64,000 nt of DNA from an uncultured bacterium (lineage in GTDB: Bacteria; Cyanobacteriota; Vampirovibrionia; Gastranaerophilales; Gastranaerophilaceae), in assembly GCA_947428835.1 (NCBI GenBank), contig CANENE010000003.1, positions 99,412-163,411 of the forward strand, written 5' to 3'. Of the stretch, positions 1 to 8,546 are shown piece after piece. Made by a program: the position numbers and the translations under genes. The notes below the pieces were generated by a model, which saw nothing but the letters and a program-made list of their open reading frames with translations, ran no database searches and was not told the DNA's origin. Each line of letters starts with the position of its first letter. The stretch's first letter is position 1.

Positions 1-685
1 TATCAGATAGCTGTATGACGCCATCAACCACTTCAAGCTTTGCTTTCATAGAAACTTTAAGAGGTTTTATGAAATTTTTTGTAAATGAGCCGATTTTAGC
101 AGCCGGACTCACTTCATACTCAAAATATATATTATCTTCTTTAATTTTAATTTTCGGCTCTTTGATATTTATTATTTTTGATAAAACGTTATCGCCATTT
201 ATCTTTGCCATTACTTCTTTATATTCATCAGTATTTATTGATTTTTGCAAATCGTCTTCACTCATGACGGTTGTATATTTTAAAATCATATTTTCTCTAA
301 AAACAACACTATCATTACTTACATCCACACTATTGTAAGGGCAGACAGTTTGAGCATTAAAAGAAGAAAAATAAAAACCGTTATAAAAGATATTATCACT
401 TTTTACATTAACATTTCCAAAATTGCCGCCCAGTAAACTTACTCCATAAAAATTTTGAATTTTTACATCAAATTTTGAATTAATTTCTTTTTTTAATGCG
501 CGCTCAATTGCTGATTCCATAGTTTTTTTGGTTAAGAAATTAACTCCCGCCGTGCTTGACAAAATACCTGAAAAACTCTTTTTAAAAGGCTTTGCAGTGC
601 ACATAGAAGAATAATCCAAGGCAAAACAAGTATTTACAACTGCACTTAAAAATATTAGCAATAGTATAGTCAATTTCTTTTTCAT
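1..685 (-). CDS. Secreted protein, DUF2993/LmeA-like (C-terminus off the window)
   Basis: Reading frame open from the ATG at 685 to the left edge without a stop, so the C-terminus is missing. A strong ribosome site (GGAGGAG) lies 5 bases upstream of the ATG. The first 22 or so residues (MKKKLTILLLIFLSAVV...CFA) form a typical signal peptide, so the product is exported. The mature part starts with a helix (ESAIERALKKEI) followed by alternating strands of the type NFYGVSLLGGNFGNVNV, which resembles the lipid-binding DUF2993/LmeA family. That family call is an impression and not a search result. A good promoter lies just upstream. Two cysteines, one in the early mature region and one near residue 115, could pair. 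Confidence 0.6.
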   Translation of the reverse strand, partial: MKKKLTILLLIFLSAVVNTCFALDYSSMCTAKPFKKSFSGILSSTAGVNFLTKKTMESAIERALKKEINSKFDVKIQNFYGVSLLGGNFGNVNVKSDNIFYNGFYFSSFNAQTVCPYNSVDVSNDSVVFRENMILKYTTVMSEDDLQKSINTDEYKEVMAKINGDNVLSKIINIKEPKIKIKEDNIYFEYEVSPAAKIGSFTKNFIKPLKVSMKAKLEVVDGVIQLSD

Positions 686-707
686 AAAAACTCCTCCGCT
701 ATAAAAA

Positions 708-736
708 ATTATACTTAAGAAAAATAATTCTTGCAA
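708..736 (-). promoter_or_regulatory. Sigma-70-type promoter of the secreted DUF2993-like gene
   Basis: On the minus strand there is a -35 box TTGCAA (736-731), a 17-base spacer and a perfect -10 box TATAAT (713-708). It sits 23 bases upstream of the ATG at 685 and just upstream of a GGAGGAG ribosome site. Confidence 0.7.
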
Positions 737-895
737 ATTTAATAAAAAAACCGTAGAATAGTTAGAAATATAAATTTTTGAAAACAAATTTTACAAAACA
801 AACCAAAACTAGCAAAAAAAATTTATTAGGTGTTTTTGAATATCAAACAAGTTACGCACGAGATTTCAAGTTAATAAACAATGGAGAGTTCTAAA

Positions 896-1255
896 ATGAG
901 CAACGAAATTGGGAGAAACCTGAAAGGATATGAGAATTTGGCACAAGCACAGGTGTCAGAAAGCTTAAATTCATTTCAAAACGCACACAACAGCATAAAC
1001 AACAACATAAACAGTTTCAAAAATGAGGAAGCCATGGCATTTCTTGGCACAATGGGAATGTCTCAGGTCAAAATATCAAAGCCTACCCAAACTACAATCA
1101 AGGCAGTAAACGAATTTACAACTGATTCAAATTATGTTGAAAATCATATATCTTTTTGCAATAATTTAGTTGATAACGGCTACACACTTCAAGAAGCCGA
1201 CAGAATTACCCAAAAGGTATTTAATAAACTAAAAGATGCAGATATATATAAATAA
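896..1255 (+). CDS. Conserved-looking small helical protein of unknown function
   Basis: A 119-aa protein that I do not recognise. The ATG at 881 is in frame, but it has no ribosome site; the ATG at 896 has GGAGAG at 883-888 with a 7-base spacer, so 896 is the better start (protein begins MSNEIGRNLKG). The N-terminal half is rich in Asn, Gln and Ser and predicted helical; the C-terminal half (YVENHISFCNNLVDNGYTL) looks like a compact helical bundle. There is no signal peptide or membrane segment. The last 20 bases overlap the possible 5' end of upp, so the two genes are probably cotranscribed and perhaps translationally coupled. Confidence 0.65.
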   Translation: MSNEIGRNLKGYENLAQAQVSESLNSFQNAHNSINNNINSFKNEEAMAFLGTMGMSQVKISKPTQTTIKAVNEFTTDSNYVENHISFCNNLVDNGYTLQEADRITQKVFNKLKDADIYK

Positions 1256-1919
1256 GGCTCATATTTTGTCTGAAATTAATAATTTTAAAATAGTTACAAA
1301 CCCATTAATTGAACATTATTTATCTGTTATAAGAGATAAAAAAAGCTCACAGGAAATCTTTAGAAACGCGGTTAAAAAAGTATCTTATGCCCTAATTTAT
1401 GAGGCAAGTGCTTTTCTTCCCCTAAAAGAAAAAGAAATTGAAACTCCCGTTCAAAAAACAATTGTTAAAACATTTGACGAATCAAATCAGGTAATTCTTG
1501 CTCCGATTTTAAGAGCAGGAATGATTTTTTGTCAAAGCGCTTTTGAGATGCTTCCTTTTGCAAACGTGCATCATATAGGAATGTATAGAAACGAACAGAC
1601 CTTAGAGCCTGTTTGGTATTACGATAAAAATCAGCCCATCTTAAAAGATAAATCAAAAGTATATGTAATAATATTAGACCCTATGCTTGCAACCGGAAAC
1701 AGTGGAAATGACGCTATAAATAACTTTATTTCCAAAGGTATTTTGGAAGAAAACATAACATTTATGAGCCTTATATCATCCCCTGAAGGAGTCTGTAATA
1801 TGCACAAAAAATTTCCAAAAGTAAGAATAATAACAAGTGCTTACGACAAGGGGCTAAACACTAAAGGCTACATTGTACCCGGACTTGGCGATATTGGAGA
1901 CAGAATTTATAACACATAA
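1236..1919 (+). CDS. upp: Uracil phosphoribosyltransferase
   Basis: Converts uracil and PRPP to UMP in pyrimidine salvage, in the cytoplasm. The PRPP-binding loop is clear (DPMLATGNSG, about residue 149), as are the conserved PILRAGM segment (about residue 88) and the uracil-binding C-terminal motif YIVPGLGDIGDRIYNT, which ends the protein as usual for the family. Length (227 aa) is slightly above the usual 208-210 because of an N-terminal extension. The ATG at 1236 has no ribosome site; a TTG at 1266 preceded by AAGG (1254-1257) with an 8-base spacer would give a length closer to the family norm and is a serious alternative. It follows a small unknown gene, overlapping it if 1236 is used, and precedes uvrA. 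Confidence 0.93.
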   Translation: MQIYINKAHILSEINNFKIVTNPLIEHYLSVIRDKKSSQEIFRNAVKKVSYALIYEASAFLPLKEKEIETPVQKTIVKTFDESNQVILAPILRAGMIFCQSAFEMLPFANVHHIGMYRNEQTLEPVWYYDKNQPILKDKSKVYVIILDPMLATGNSGNDAINNFISKGILEENITFMSLISSPEGVCNMHKKFPKVRIITSAYDKGLNTKGYIVPGLGDIGDRIYNT

Positions 1920-1927
1920 ATTTTGTG

Positions 1928-1936
1928 TGCTAAAAT
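1928..1936 (+). promoter_or_regulatory. Extended -10 promoter directly in front of uvrA
   Basis: TGC followed by TAAAAT (1931-1936) matches an extended -10 element. The A of the uvrA ATG (1943) is the seventh base after the box, exactly where transcription would start, so a leaderless uvrA mRNA is predicted. No clear -35 is visible, as is normal for extended -10 promoters. Confidence 0.5.
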
Positions 1937-1942
1937 ATTCTT

Positions 1943-4774
1943 ATGAATGATTTTATTGAAATTTATAATGCAAATGTTCATAATTTAAACAATGTCAGCC
2001 TAAAAATTCCAAAAAACGAACTTGTGGTTTTCACAGGTGTTTCAGGTTCCGGAAAATCTTCTCTGGCTTTTGATACTATATTTGCAGAAGGTCAAAGAAG
2101 GTACGTTGAAAGTCTTTCTACCTATGCAAGACAATTTTTAGGACAGATGGACAAACCCGACGTTGAAAGAATAGAAGGATTATCACCTGCTGTTTCAATT
2201 GATCAAAAGTCAACAAGCAATAATCCGCGCTCAACCGTCGGCACAATCACTGAAATCTATGATTATCTAAGACTGCTTTATGCAAGGGCTGGCACTCCTT
2301 ATTGTCCTAATTGCGGTAAAGTAATTACACCGCAGACACTGGATGAAATAGTAGAGCAGATTTTAAGCCTCAAAGAAGGAAGCAGAATAATTCTTTTGTC
2401 TCCAATAATAAGAGCAAAAAAAGGCGAATACAAAGGGCTATTTAGCTCACTTACACAAGAAGGTTTTATAAGAGCAAGGGTAGATGGTCAAATATATAAT
2501 CTTGAAGAAGATGAAATTGAGCTCAATAAAACCCAAAAGCACACAATTGAAATCGTAGTCGATAGAATTATTGTTAAAAAAGAAGCAAAAGCAAGAATAG
2601 CTGATTCTGTTCAAGTTGCTCTGATGCGCTCAGATGGACTTTTAATTGTACATGATATAGAAAATAAAAAAGACATAATATTTAGTGAAAAACTGGCATG
2701 CCCAAGTTGCAACATAAGTTTTGAAGAATTGACACCCAGACTTTTAAGCTTCAATAATCCCTACGGAGCCTGCCCTGTCTGCAATGGCATCGGTGCCCAT
2801 TTTGAAATAAGCCCCGAGCTTGTAGTTCCCGATACCACAAAATCACTCAGCGAAGGTGCTATTTACCCTTGGGCAAAGACAGCTAACCCATACTACAGCG
2901 ACATTTTAAAAAGTGTCTGCGAGCATTACAAAATTGATTTCAATAAACCTTTCAAATCACTTACAACGGCTCAAAAAGGAATAATATTATATGGAAACGG
3001 CGATGAAAAAATCAAAATGACCTACGCCGATTTTGGCACAAAACACTATAGAACCCACATCATGAGCTATCTTGGGGTAATCCCTTATTTAATGAAAAGA
3101 TATGAAAGTGACTCTGATTTAGTTAGAGCTGAAATTGAAAAATACATGATTACAATCCCCTGCAAGGCTTGTGGCGGCGGAAGGCTTAATAAGTTCGCCT
3201 TAAGTGTCAAAATTCAAGATAAAAATATATTTGAATTTTGTTCTATGCCAATAGATAAAGCGTACGAATTTATAGAAGAACTGTATCTTACATTAGATGA
3301 ATTTAAATTAAAAATCGCAAAACAGGTTTTAGATGAAATCAGAGCAAGGTTGAAATTTTTGATGGATGTCGGTTTAAATTATCTCACTCTTGCAAGATCA
3401 TCAGGAACTCTTTCCGGAGGCGAAGCGCAAAGAATTCGCCTTGCAACCCAAATTGGTTCAGGGTTATCGGGAGTCTTATATGTTTTGGATGAACCATCCA
3501 TAGGACTTCATCAAAAAGACAATGATATGTTGATTTCTACCCTAATTAAACTAAGGAACCTTGGAAACACATTAATCGTCGTAGAACACGATGAAGATAC
3601 AATAAATGCCGCAAATTACATTGTGGATATTGGTCCATACGCAGGAAATCTTGGAGGAAATATCGTTGCAGTAGGAACCGTAGACGATATTAAAAAGGAG
3701 AAAAAATCATTAACCGGGCAATATCTTTTAGGGACAAAAAAAATCGAAGTTCCTAAAAAAAGAAGAAAAGGAAACGGCAAATTTTTAAAAGTTAAAAATG
3801 CCCACATTAATAACTTAAAAAATGTTGATGTCAACATCCCGCTAGGTAAAATTGTAACGGTAACCGGAGTATCAGGTTCAGGCAAATCATCTTTAGTTGA
3901 TGATGTTATATCAACATACGCACGCCACAGCTTATACAGAAATAAACCAAAGCCATCTTATGTCGACAAGATTGAAGGTTTTGAAGAAATAGATAAACTT
4001 GTTGTAGTAGATCAATCTCCAATCGGTAGAACACCAAGGTCAAACCCCGCGACATATACCGAAGTCTTTACATATATAAGAGAGCTTTTTGCTCAAACCC
4101 CTGAAGCTAAAGTCAGAGGCTATAAACAGGGAAGATTTTCTTTCAATGTCAAAGGCGGGCGCTGCGAAAAATGTTCCGGAGACGGTGTATTAAAAATTGA
4201 AATGAACTTCTTATCAGATGTCTATGTAAAATGCGATGTCTGCAAAGGCAAAAGATACAACGAAGAAACTTTAGAAGTTAAATATAAAGGCAAAAATATA
4301 GCAGATGTTCTTGACATGACAGTAAGCGAAGCTTATGAATTTTTTGTTAACATTCCAAAAATTGCAACAAGACTAAAAACGCTAAATGACGTTGGTCTTG
4401 GTTATATTAAGCTCGGGCAGTCTGCAACAACTCTTTCGGGAGGCGAAGCCCAAAGAGTCAAATTGTCTCTTGAATTGAATAAACGCGCTACAGGCAAGAC
4501 TCTTTATATCTTAGATGAACCATCTGTAGGACTTCATTTCTATGATGTCGATAAGCTTGTCAAAATCCTGCAAGCACTAGCAGACAACGGTAACACTGTT
4601 TTAATTATTGAACACAATATGGATATAATTAAATGTGCCGACTGGATTATTGATTTAGGACCCGAAGGAGGTCAAAATGGCGGAAACATTATATTTGAAG
4701 GAACACCAGAACAAATTATTAAAAATAAAAAAAGCTACACAGGAAAATACCTCAAAAAGTATATTAAACCATAA
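1943..4774 (+). CDS. uvrA: UvrABC system protein A (excinuclease ATPase subunit)
   Basis: DNA-damage recognition ATPase of nucleotide excision repair; acts as a dimer with UvrB. Full length at 943 aa. It shows the duplicated ABC ATPase layout: Walker A GVSGSGKSS at about 32 and again at about 641, ABC signatures LSGGEAQRI (about 489) and LSGGEAQRV (about 830), and Walker B segments VLYVLDEPSIGLH and TLYILDEPSVGLH. Zinc-binding cysteine pairs are seen near residue 122 (CPNC), 253 (CPSC with CPVC downstream) and 740 (CEKC with CDVC). The start has no ribosome site; only 6 bases separate it from an extended -10 box, which suggests a leaderless message. upp lies 23 bases upstream. Confidence 0.98.
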   Translation: MNDFIEIYNANVHNLNNVSLKIPKNELVVFTGVSGSGKSSLAFDTIFAEGQRRYVESLSTYARQFLGQMDKPDVERIEGLSPAVSIDQKSTSNNPRSTVGTITEIYDYLRLLYARAGTPYCPNCGKVITPQTLDEIVEQILSLKEGSRIILLSPIIRAKKGEYKGLFSSLTQEGFIRARVDGQIYNLEEDEIELNKTQKHTIEIVVDRIIVKKEAKARIADSVQVALMRSDGLLIVHDIENKKDIIFSEKLACPSCNISFEELTPRLLSFNNPYGACPVCNGIGAHFEISPELVVPDTTKSLSEGAIYPWAKTANPYYSDILKSVCEHYKIDFNKPFKSLTTAQKGIILYGNGDEKIKMTYADFGTKHYRTHIMSYLGVIPYLMKRYESDSDLVRAEIEKYMITIPCKACGGGRLNKFALSVKIQDKNIFEFCSMPIDKAYEFIEELYLTLDEFKLKIAKQVLDEIRARLKFLMDVGLNYLTLARSSGTLSGGEAQRIRLATQIGSGLSGVLYVLDEPSIGLHQKDNDMLISTLIKLRNLGNTLIVVEHDEDTINAANYIVDIGPYAGNLGGNIVAVGTVDDIKKEKKSLTGQYLLGTKKIEVPKKRRKGNGKFLKVKNAHINNLKNVDVNIPLGKIVTVTGVSGSGKSSLVDDVISTYARHSLYRNKPKPSYVDKIEGFEEIDKLVVVDQSPIGRTPRSNPATYTEVFTYIRELFAQTPEAKVRGYKQGRFSFNVKGGRCEKCSGDGVLKIEMNFLSDVYVKCDVCKGKRYNEETLEVKYKGKNIADVLDMTVSEAYEFFVNIPKIATRLKTLNDVGLGYIKLGQSATTLSGGEAQRVKLSLELNKRATGKTLYILDEPSVGLHFYDVDKLVKILQALADNGNTVLIIEHNMDIIKCADWIIDLGPEGGQNGGNIIFEGTPEQIIKNKKSYTGKYLKKYIKP

Positions 4775-4809
4775 TACAAACTGTTAATATTTTTTTCAAA
4801 ATTTTGTAC

Positions 4810-4815
4810 TATAAT
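4810..4815 (+). promoter_or_regulatory. -10 box (TATAAT) for the small secreted protein
   Basis: A perfect TATAAT lies 33 bases upstream of the ATG at 4849. It excludes the in-frame TTG at 4804 as a start because that codon lies upstream of any transcript from this promoter. No convincing -35 box is seen. Confidence 0.5.
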
Positions 4816-4848
4816 AAAATGAGAATTATTTTGATAGGATATGGATTT

Positions 4849-5316
4849 ATGAAAAATATTAAAAATTTATTTTTGGTGTTAATGTGTTTGGCTTTAAATT
4901 CAATTGCACTTGCAGATGATAAAGCAGATATTCTTGCTACATTTAATAAATATGTAAATGATGCAAATACATACTCAAAATCGCTTCCAAATTACTATGT
5001 AAATAATGCAAAAATTATCCGTGTTGTAAACAAAAAACAAGGCGGCAAACAAAGCGTTATTATCCCATTTGACAGGTACTTAAAAGAATTGAGCAGTCAT
5101 TCAACTTTAGCAAAAACTGTCGGATACAAGAATAACTATGTAAATAGAAATCTAGTAAAAGTCAATGAAGATTACAAGCTAACCGCTACAAGAATACCAA
5201 GAAACGATAAAACCGGGCTTCCCTGCTACTTTGTATTTACAAAGCAAAATGGAGTATGGAAGATAAAAGAAGAGAGCATGACAACCAATATGCAGGCTTT
5301 CTTAAATGCAAAATAA
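4849..5316 (+). CDS. Small secreted protein, possible NTF2-like fold
   Basis: A 155-aa protein with a clear signal peptide (MKNIKNLFLVLMCLALNSIALA, cleavage after ALA), so it is exported. The ATG at 4849 is chosen because it follows TATAAT and AGGA (4836-4839) and starts the signal peptide; the frame is open further upstream to a TTG at 4804, but that would add a non-signal leader. The mature part has an N-terminal helix (ILATFNKYVNDANTYS), strands, and a C-terminal strand pair ending FTKQNGVWKIKEE, a layout like the NTF2/SnoaL fold. This is a shape-based guess; I do not recognise the family. A perfect 13-bp hairpin follows. Confidence 0.65.
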   Translation: MKNIKNLFLVLMCLALNSIALADDKADILATFNKYVNDANTYSKSLPNYYVNNAKIIRVVNKKQGGKQSVIIPFDRYLKELSSHSTLAKTVGYKNNYVNRNLVKVNEDYKLTATRIPRNDKTGLPCYFVFTKQNGVWKIKEESMTTNMQAFLNAK

Positions 5317-5340
5317 TTTAAAAATTTAAATAAGAACTTT

Positions 5341-5369
5341 GAAGATGCATAAAAAATTTATGCATCTTC
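5341..5369. terminator. Bidirectional terminator hairpin between convergent genes
   Basis: Perfect 13-bp stem (5341-5353 with 5357-5369) and a 3-base AAA loop. It lies between the convergent secreted-protein gene and the DUF1292 gene, and the right arm is the last four codons of the latter. The T-tract on either side is weak, so termination is likely but not certain. Confidence 0.5.
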
Positions 5370-5642
5370 TTCTTCATCTTCATCGTCTTGTATTGCATTT
5401 GCAACAAAATTAAATTCGTCATCATCTTCAATTACTTCAAATGTACATTCATCATCGGTTTTAAACATTTTCATAATAACAAGTTCTTCTGACACTGTTT
5501 TAGTTTCTTCATCATACAAAGATAATAGTGCATATTCACTTCCATCAATTTCAACAATTTCTTGAAGCTTAAGCATAATCTCTTCACCATTTTCTCCAAT
5601 GGTTTTAATAATTTCATTTTCTAAATTTTCATTGTTTTGCAT
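5358..5642 (-). CDS. DUF1292 (YrzB-like) protein
   Basis: A 94-aa acidic protein (tail DDEDEEEDA) matching the DUF1292 pattern: an N-terminal strand set (EIMLKLQEIVEIDGSEYALL) and a central VIMKMF segment. Function is unknown in the family. In many Firmicutes DUF1292 sits next to ruvX/yqgF, and the same order is seen here: ruvX lies immediately upstream (27 bases). Ribosome site AAGGAG lies upstream of the ATG. It is the last gene of the minus-strand operon that begins at 7992. Confidence 0.8.
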   Translation of the reverse strand: MQNNENLENEIIKTIGENGEEIMLKLQEIVEIDGSEYALLSLYDEETKTVSEELVIMKMFKTDDECTFEVIEDDDEFNFVANAIQDDEDEEEDA

Positions 5643-5669
5643 AAAAAAACTCCTTTTTTAAATATATAT

Positions 5670-6086
5670 TTACTTTAAACCGTTCAAATAATCCTGCAAG
5701 ATAACACACGCTGCAACAGTGTCCACCATTGCCTTATTTTTAGTATATTTTTTATTTTGCTGTTTTAATATATTTTCAGCCTCTTGAGAAGAAAGCCTTT
5801 CATCTTGATATAATATATTATATTTTTCTTTTAAAGGTTCTATAAAATCAATACAGTTTTTGGCTTGAAACCCTAAGGTGCCATCCATATTATATGGAAC
5901 ACCGATTAATATAGTATCTGCCATATATTCTTTTAAAATATTTTCAATTTCAATTCTTGCTTTATTATCATCAGTCCTGTTGATTGTTTTTACAGGAGTT
6001 GCCCCCAGCCACAGAGCATCTGATATAGCAATACCAATTCGCTTAGTTCCAATATCCAAAGCCAAAATCCGTTTCTTTATTGCCAT
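5670..6086 (-). CDS. ruvX: RuvX/YqgF-family putative Holliday junction resolvase
   Basis: A 138-aa RNase H-fold protein. The first strand carries the catalytic Asp motif LALDIGTKRIGIAISD (residues 8-23); a second motif ILIGVPYNMDG lies in the middle, and YQDERLSSQEAE plus a DTVAACVILQDYL end follow the family pattern. The family acts on Holliday junctions and/or in 16S rRNA 5' end maturation. It overlaps the end of the upstream helical-protein gene by 10 bases, which indicates translational coupling. Confidence 0.95.
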   Translation of the reverse strand: MAIKKRILALDIGTKRIGIAISDALWLGATPVKTINRTDDNKARIEIENILKEYMADTILIGVPYNMDGTLGFQAKNCIDFIEPLKEKYNILYQDERLSSQEAENILKQQNKKYTKNKAMVDTVAACVILQDYLNGLK

Positions 6087-7738
6087 TTTGCCTCAAGCTG
6101 TTCCATAAGCTTAATAAGCTCAACATCCGAAAAATTTGTTTTAATCGGCTTTGAAAAAATATCTTTGCTTCTGTTTTTTTTGCTCTTTTTTTGTTCACTT
6201 TGTCCAAGACATGTCGAAAGATAATAAAAAATAGATTTATCAAGCATAGATTCAATTAAAATCTTAATATATTTAATATGAAAACAAAGGCTGAAAAGAT
6301 AGGAGCTGCTCATCTTCAAATTTGCGAGTTTTGCAATATAACTTTGAATAATTATCATATTTTTAAGGCCGCTGACAAATTCTTCATTTCCAATAAAATC
6401 TTTTGTTACAGCTCTTTGTACTATCCAATTTATTTTTGAAATATCATCAGGTCTGCTTTCTTCAATTTCTTTAATTAAGTTGTCAACAGCTTCTTTTTGT
6501 CCATATGAAAAATACCAGGTTTCTAGAAGTTTTGCAGACATTATCTTTTTGATTTTTGCATCATTTAAAGTAACACTATCAAGTTTTGAAGTGATAAATT
6601 CGCTTACATCAAAATTCAAATCACGAATATCATTCAATAGTTTTTTCCAAACTACAAATTCATATGGCAATTTTGTATTCTTTGAAATATTTTTTTCATA
6701 AAAGAAATTCAATAAAGCCTTAGCTGAAATTGCAGTAGTTAAAACCGGCATGGAATCAGCATAAATTCTTTTTAAAATAATGTCAAAATTTGCTTGAGTT
6801 ATTCTTGAAAAACCCATACAGGAATTAATTCCATCGGCTACATTTATAGTAAAAAGAACCATATCTATTTTATCGTTTTCAGGATTTTTTCTTGAAATAA
6901 TCAGAGAAAAATTTGCCTTGCCGTCAACAAAGCCCAAATAACATTTGTCTATTTTGGTATCAGAAATTGCAGAGACGTTTTTCCAATTTCGATTAGCAAA
7001 ATTTATTCTTTTTATTGCAGCTTTAATTTTACTTTCGTCTGTTTTTTCAAGCTCAACATTTTTTAAAATATAATTTAGGCCATCAAGAGCATAGGGAGAT
7101 TTAGATTTTATAAGTCCTTCTATTACAAGTTCAATTTCGTCAACTTCAATATCCAACATGGCAAGCAAAGACAAAACATTTGCCAAGTCATCGCCATCTA
7201 TTTCATCAACCATATTGGAAAGCAGGTATAAGCGCTCTTTTTTTGTGATATTCAGATAAAAATCCAAAAAATCAATTTGCACTTCGGCATCATATATAGC
7301 ATCAATAAGAAAATCTCTAACCCCATTTTGAGCAAGCTTATCGGGCTCCTGAATATTATCAAAAATGGCGTTATAGTCAACATGGATACCTTTTTGTTTC
7401 ATTAAAGAAAGAATATAAAATTTTAATTCGTCAGAATTTTTGTCATCTTCGATATATTTAATTGCTTCATTTTCAAATATATCTTTTTCAATACTTTCTA
7501 AAGCTAATATTGCACAAGTATTAGCATAAGGCGATTTGACATCCGTTATTTCTTTAAACAATGTTTTGCAGGCATAAGATTTATCTTCAAATTGTTTTAT
7601 CTTGTCTATATCTTCTTTAAACCGAGGTGCGGCAATATTTTCATCATCCCTGTATTTACTCAAAATTTGCATGAGCTCTCTTCTGCATCTCATTTTAGAA
7701 GAATTTGATTTAGAATTATTTTTGGGTTTATTTGGCAT
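6077..7738 (-). CDS. Large helical (HEAT-like) protein of unknown function
   Basis: A 553-aa protein that I do not recognise. The ATG at 7738 is chosen because it forms a TAATG junction with the stop of the upstream zinc-finger gene; the frame could extend to a GTG at 7759, but this lies inside that gene without a ribosome site. The first roughly 270 residues are a series of helix pairs with short turns, resembling HEAT/armadillo solenoids (for example RDFLIDAIYDAEVQIDFLDF). The middle (about 275-340) reads as beta strands (KCYLGFVDGKANFSLII). The C-terminus ends in a basic stretch (KKSKKNRSKD) and a short helix. No membrane segment or signal peptide. Its place between a ClpX-type zinc finger and ruvX suggests a cytoplasmic, DNA- or protein-handling role, but that is only context. 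Confidence 0.7.
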   Translation of the reverse strand: MPNKPKNNSKSNSSKMRCRRELMQILSKYRDDENIAAPRFKEDIDKIKQFEDKSYACKTLFKEITDVKSPYANTCAILALESIEKDIFENEAIKYIEDDKNSDELKFYILSLMKQKGIHVDYNAIFDNIQEPDKLAQNGVRDFLIDAIYDAEVQIDFLDFYLNITKKERLYLLSNMVDEIDGDDLANVLSLLAMLDIEVDEIELVIEGLIKSKSPYALDGLNYILKNVELEKTDESKIKAAIKRINFANRNWKNVSAISDTKIDKCYLGFVDGKANFSLIISRKNPENDKIDMVLFTINVADGINSCMGFSRITQANFDIILKRIYADSMPVLTTAISAKALLNFFYEKNISKNTKLPYEFVVWKKLLNDIRDLNFDVSEFITSKLDSVTLNDAKIKKIMSAKLLETWYFSYGQKEAVDNLIKEIEESRPDDISKINWIVQRAVTKDFIGNEEFVSGLKNMIIIQSYIAKLANLKMSSSYLFSLCFHIKYIKILIESMLDKSIFYYLSTCLGQSEQKKSKKNRSKDIFSKPIKTNFSDVELIKLMEQLEAKWQ

Positions 7739-7992
7739 TATTTCTTGGTAACACCCCACAATAAATCAAGAATTTTTTGCGCTTCTTTGCTCACAAGTCC
7801 ATTGTCAAGAATTAAATACTGAACTGCAATTAATGTACACTCTGAGCAAATATTAACCCCGGGGCCTTTTACCATTTTTGGTACCTGCGTATTTGGGCGT
7901 TTACAGAAACTGCAATATTCAAGCTCCGGCGTTTCAGTTTTATTATCTTTGCTTTTTTTCTTGCGAAAAGAAACAACTTTTTCTTCTTCCAA
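7738..7992 (-). CDS. Free-standing ClpX-type zinc-binding domain protein
   Basis: An 84-aa protein. Residues 26-60 match the N-terminal zinc-binding domain of ClpX: CSFC, then a CSEC pair about 20 residues later, with the intervening VPKMVKGPGVNIC segment. No AAA+ ATPase domain follows; the protein ends after one helix. In ClpX this domain dimerises and binds substrates and adaptors, so the product may be a ClpXP adaptor or a competitor, which is inference. Translation starts at a TTG (7992) with a strong AAGGAG ribosome site 7 bases away and a TATAAT box at 8037-8032. It is the first gene of the operon that continues with the helical protein, ruvX and DUF1292. Confidence 0.85.
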   Translation of the reverse strand: MEEEKVVSFRKKKSKDNKTETPELEYCSFCKRPNTQVPKMVKGPGVNICSECTLIAVQYLILDNGLVSKEAQKILDLLWGVTKK

Positions 7993-8031
7993 AATATGTC
8001 TCCTTGTATACGGATTATTTCTATATTGTAG

Positions 8032-8037
8032 ATTATA
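8032..8037 (-). promoter_or_regulatory. -10 box for the zinc finger-ruvX-DUF1292 operon
   Basis: TATAAT on the minus strand, about 40 bases upstream of the TTG start at 7992, in the divergent intergenic region shared with the 116-aa gene. No good -35 box is visible. Confidence 0.45.
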
Positions 8038-8161
8038 TTTAAAAACAATACAATATATAATTATATGAAGTTTTGTTAAGAAAAATTCAACAAAAAAAGC
8101 AATTTTTTAAACAAAAAAAACTTTATTATAGTACGAGAGATATTTAAAGAGGATTTTTAAT

Positions 8162-8512
8162 ATGGCAGTTGGCGCTCAAGACAAACTAGACAGAGCATTA
8201 GTTAGAAAATACCAAAGTTTGAAAGTTGATAATGCTATTGTTCAAACTTCTATGATAGATCCAAATAAATTAATGAATACAATGAACGACTATGCAAATG
8301 CTCATATGCAAGCATTTCGTATTCAACAAACTCTAAGAGATATTTGTACAAAAGCAATTACAATGAATATTCAATATACAAAAATGCAAAATGTTAAATC
8401 TAAAAAAGAAAGAATGAGAGATGCGGCAAGAAAAATTGTTGCGGCTCAATTAGCAAAGAAGAACGAATTAGCACAAAAACTTGCTAAAGAACCACGTCCT
8501 GAATTTGCATAA
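8162..8512 (+). CDS. Basic helical 116-aa protein of unknown function
   Basis: I do not recognise this protein. It has no signal peptide, no membrane segment and no cysteine-rich motif other than one Cys. It is largely helical and very basic in its second half (NVKSKKERMRDAARKIVAAQLAKKNELAQKLAKE), which would suit nucleic-acid or ribosome binding. The gene looks well expressed: a -10 box TATAGT at 8127-8132, a good ribosome site AGAGGA (8148-8153) with 8-base spacing, and a strong terminator directly behind it, so it is a single-gene transcript. Confidence 0.75.
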   Translation: MAVGAQDKLDRALVRKYQSLKVDNAIVQTSMIDPNKLMNTMNDYANAHMQAFRIQQTLRDICTKAITMNIQYTKMQNVKSKKERMRDAARKIVAAQLAKKNELAQKLAKEPRPEFA

Positions 8513-8546
8513 AAAAGATATATGAAATGGTTTTGTGTGTGTAATA

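Noticed and set aside
15..338. Plus-strand ORF of 107 codons at the left edge
   Set aside because: It is the shadow of the minus-strand secreted protein gene, which has a signal peptide, ribosome site and promoter.
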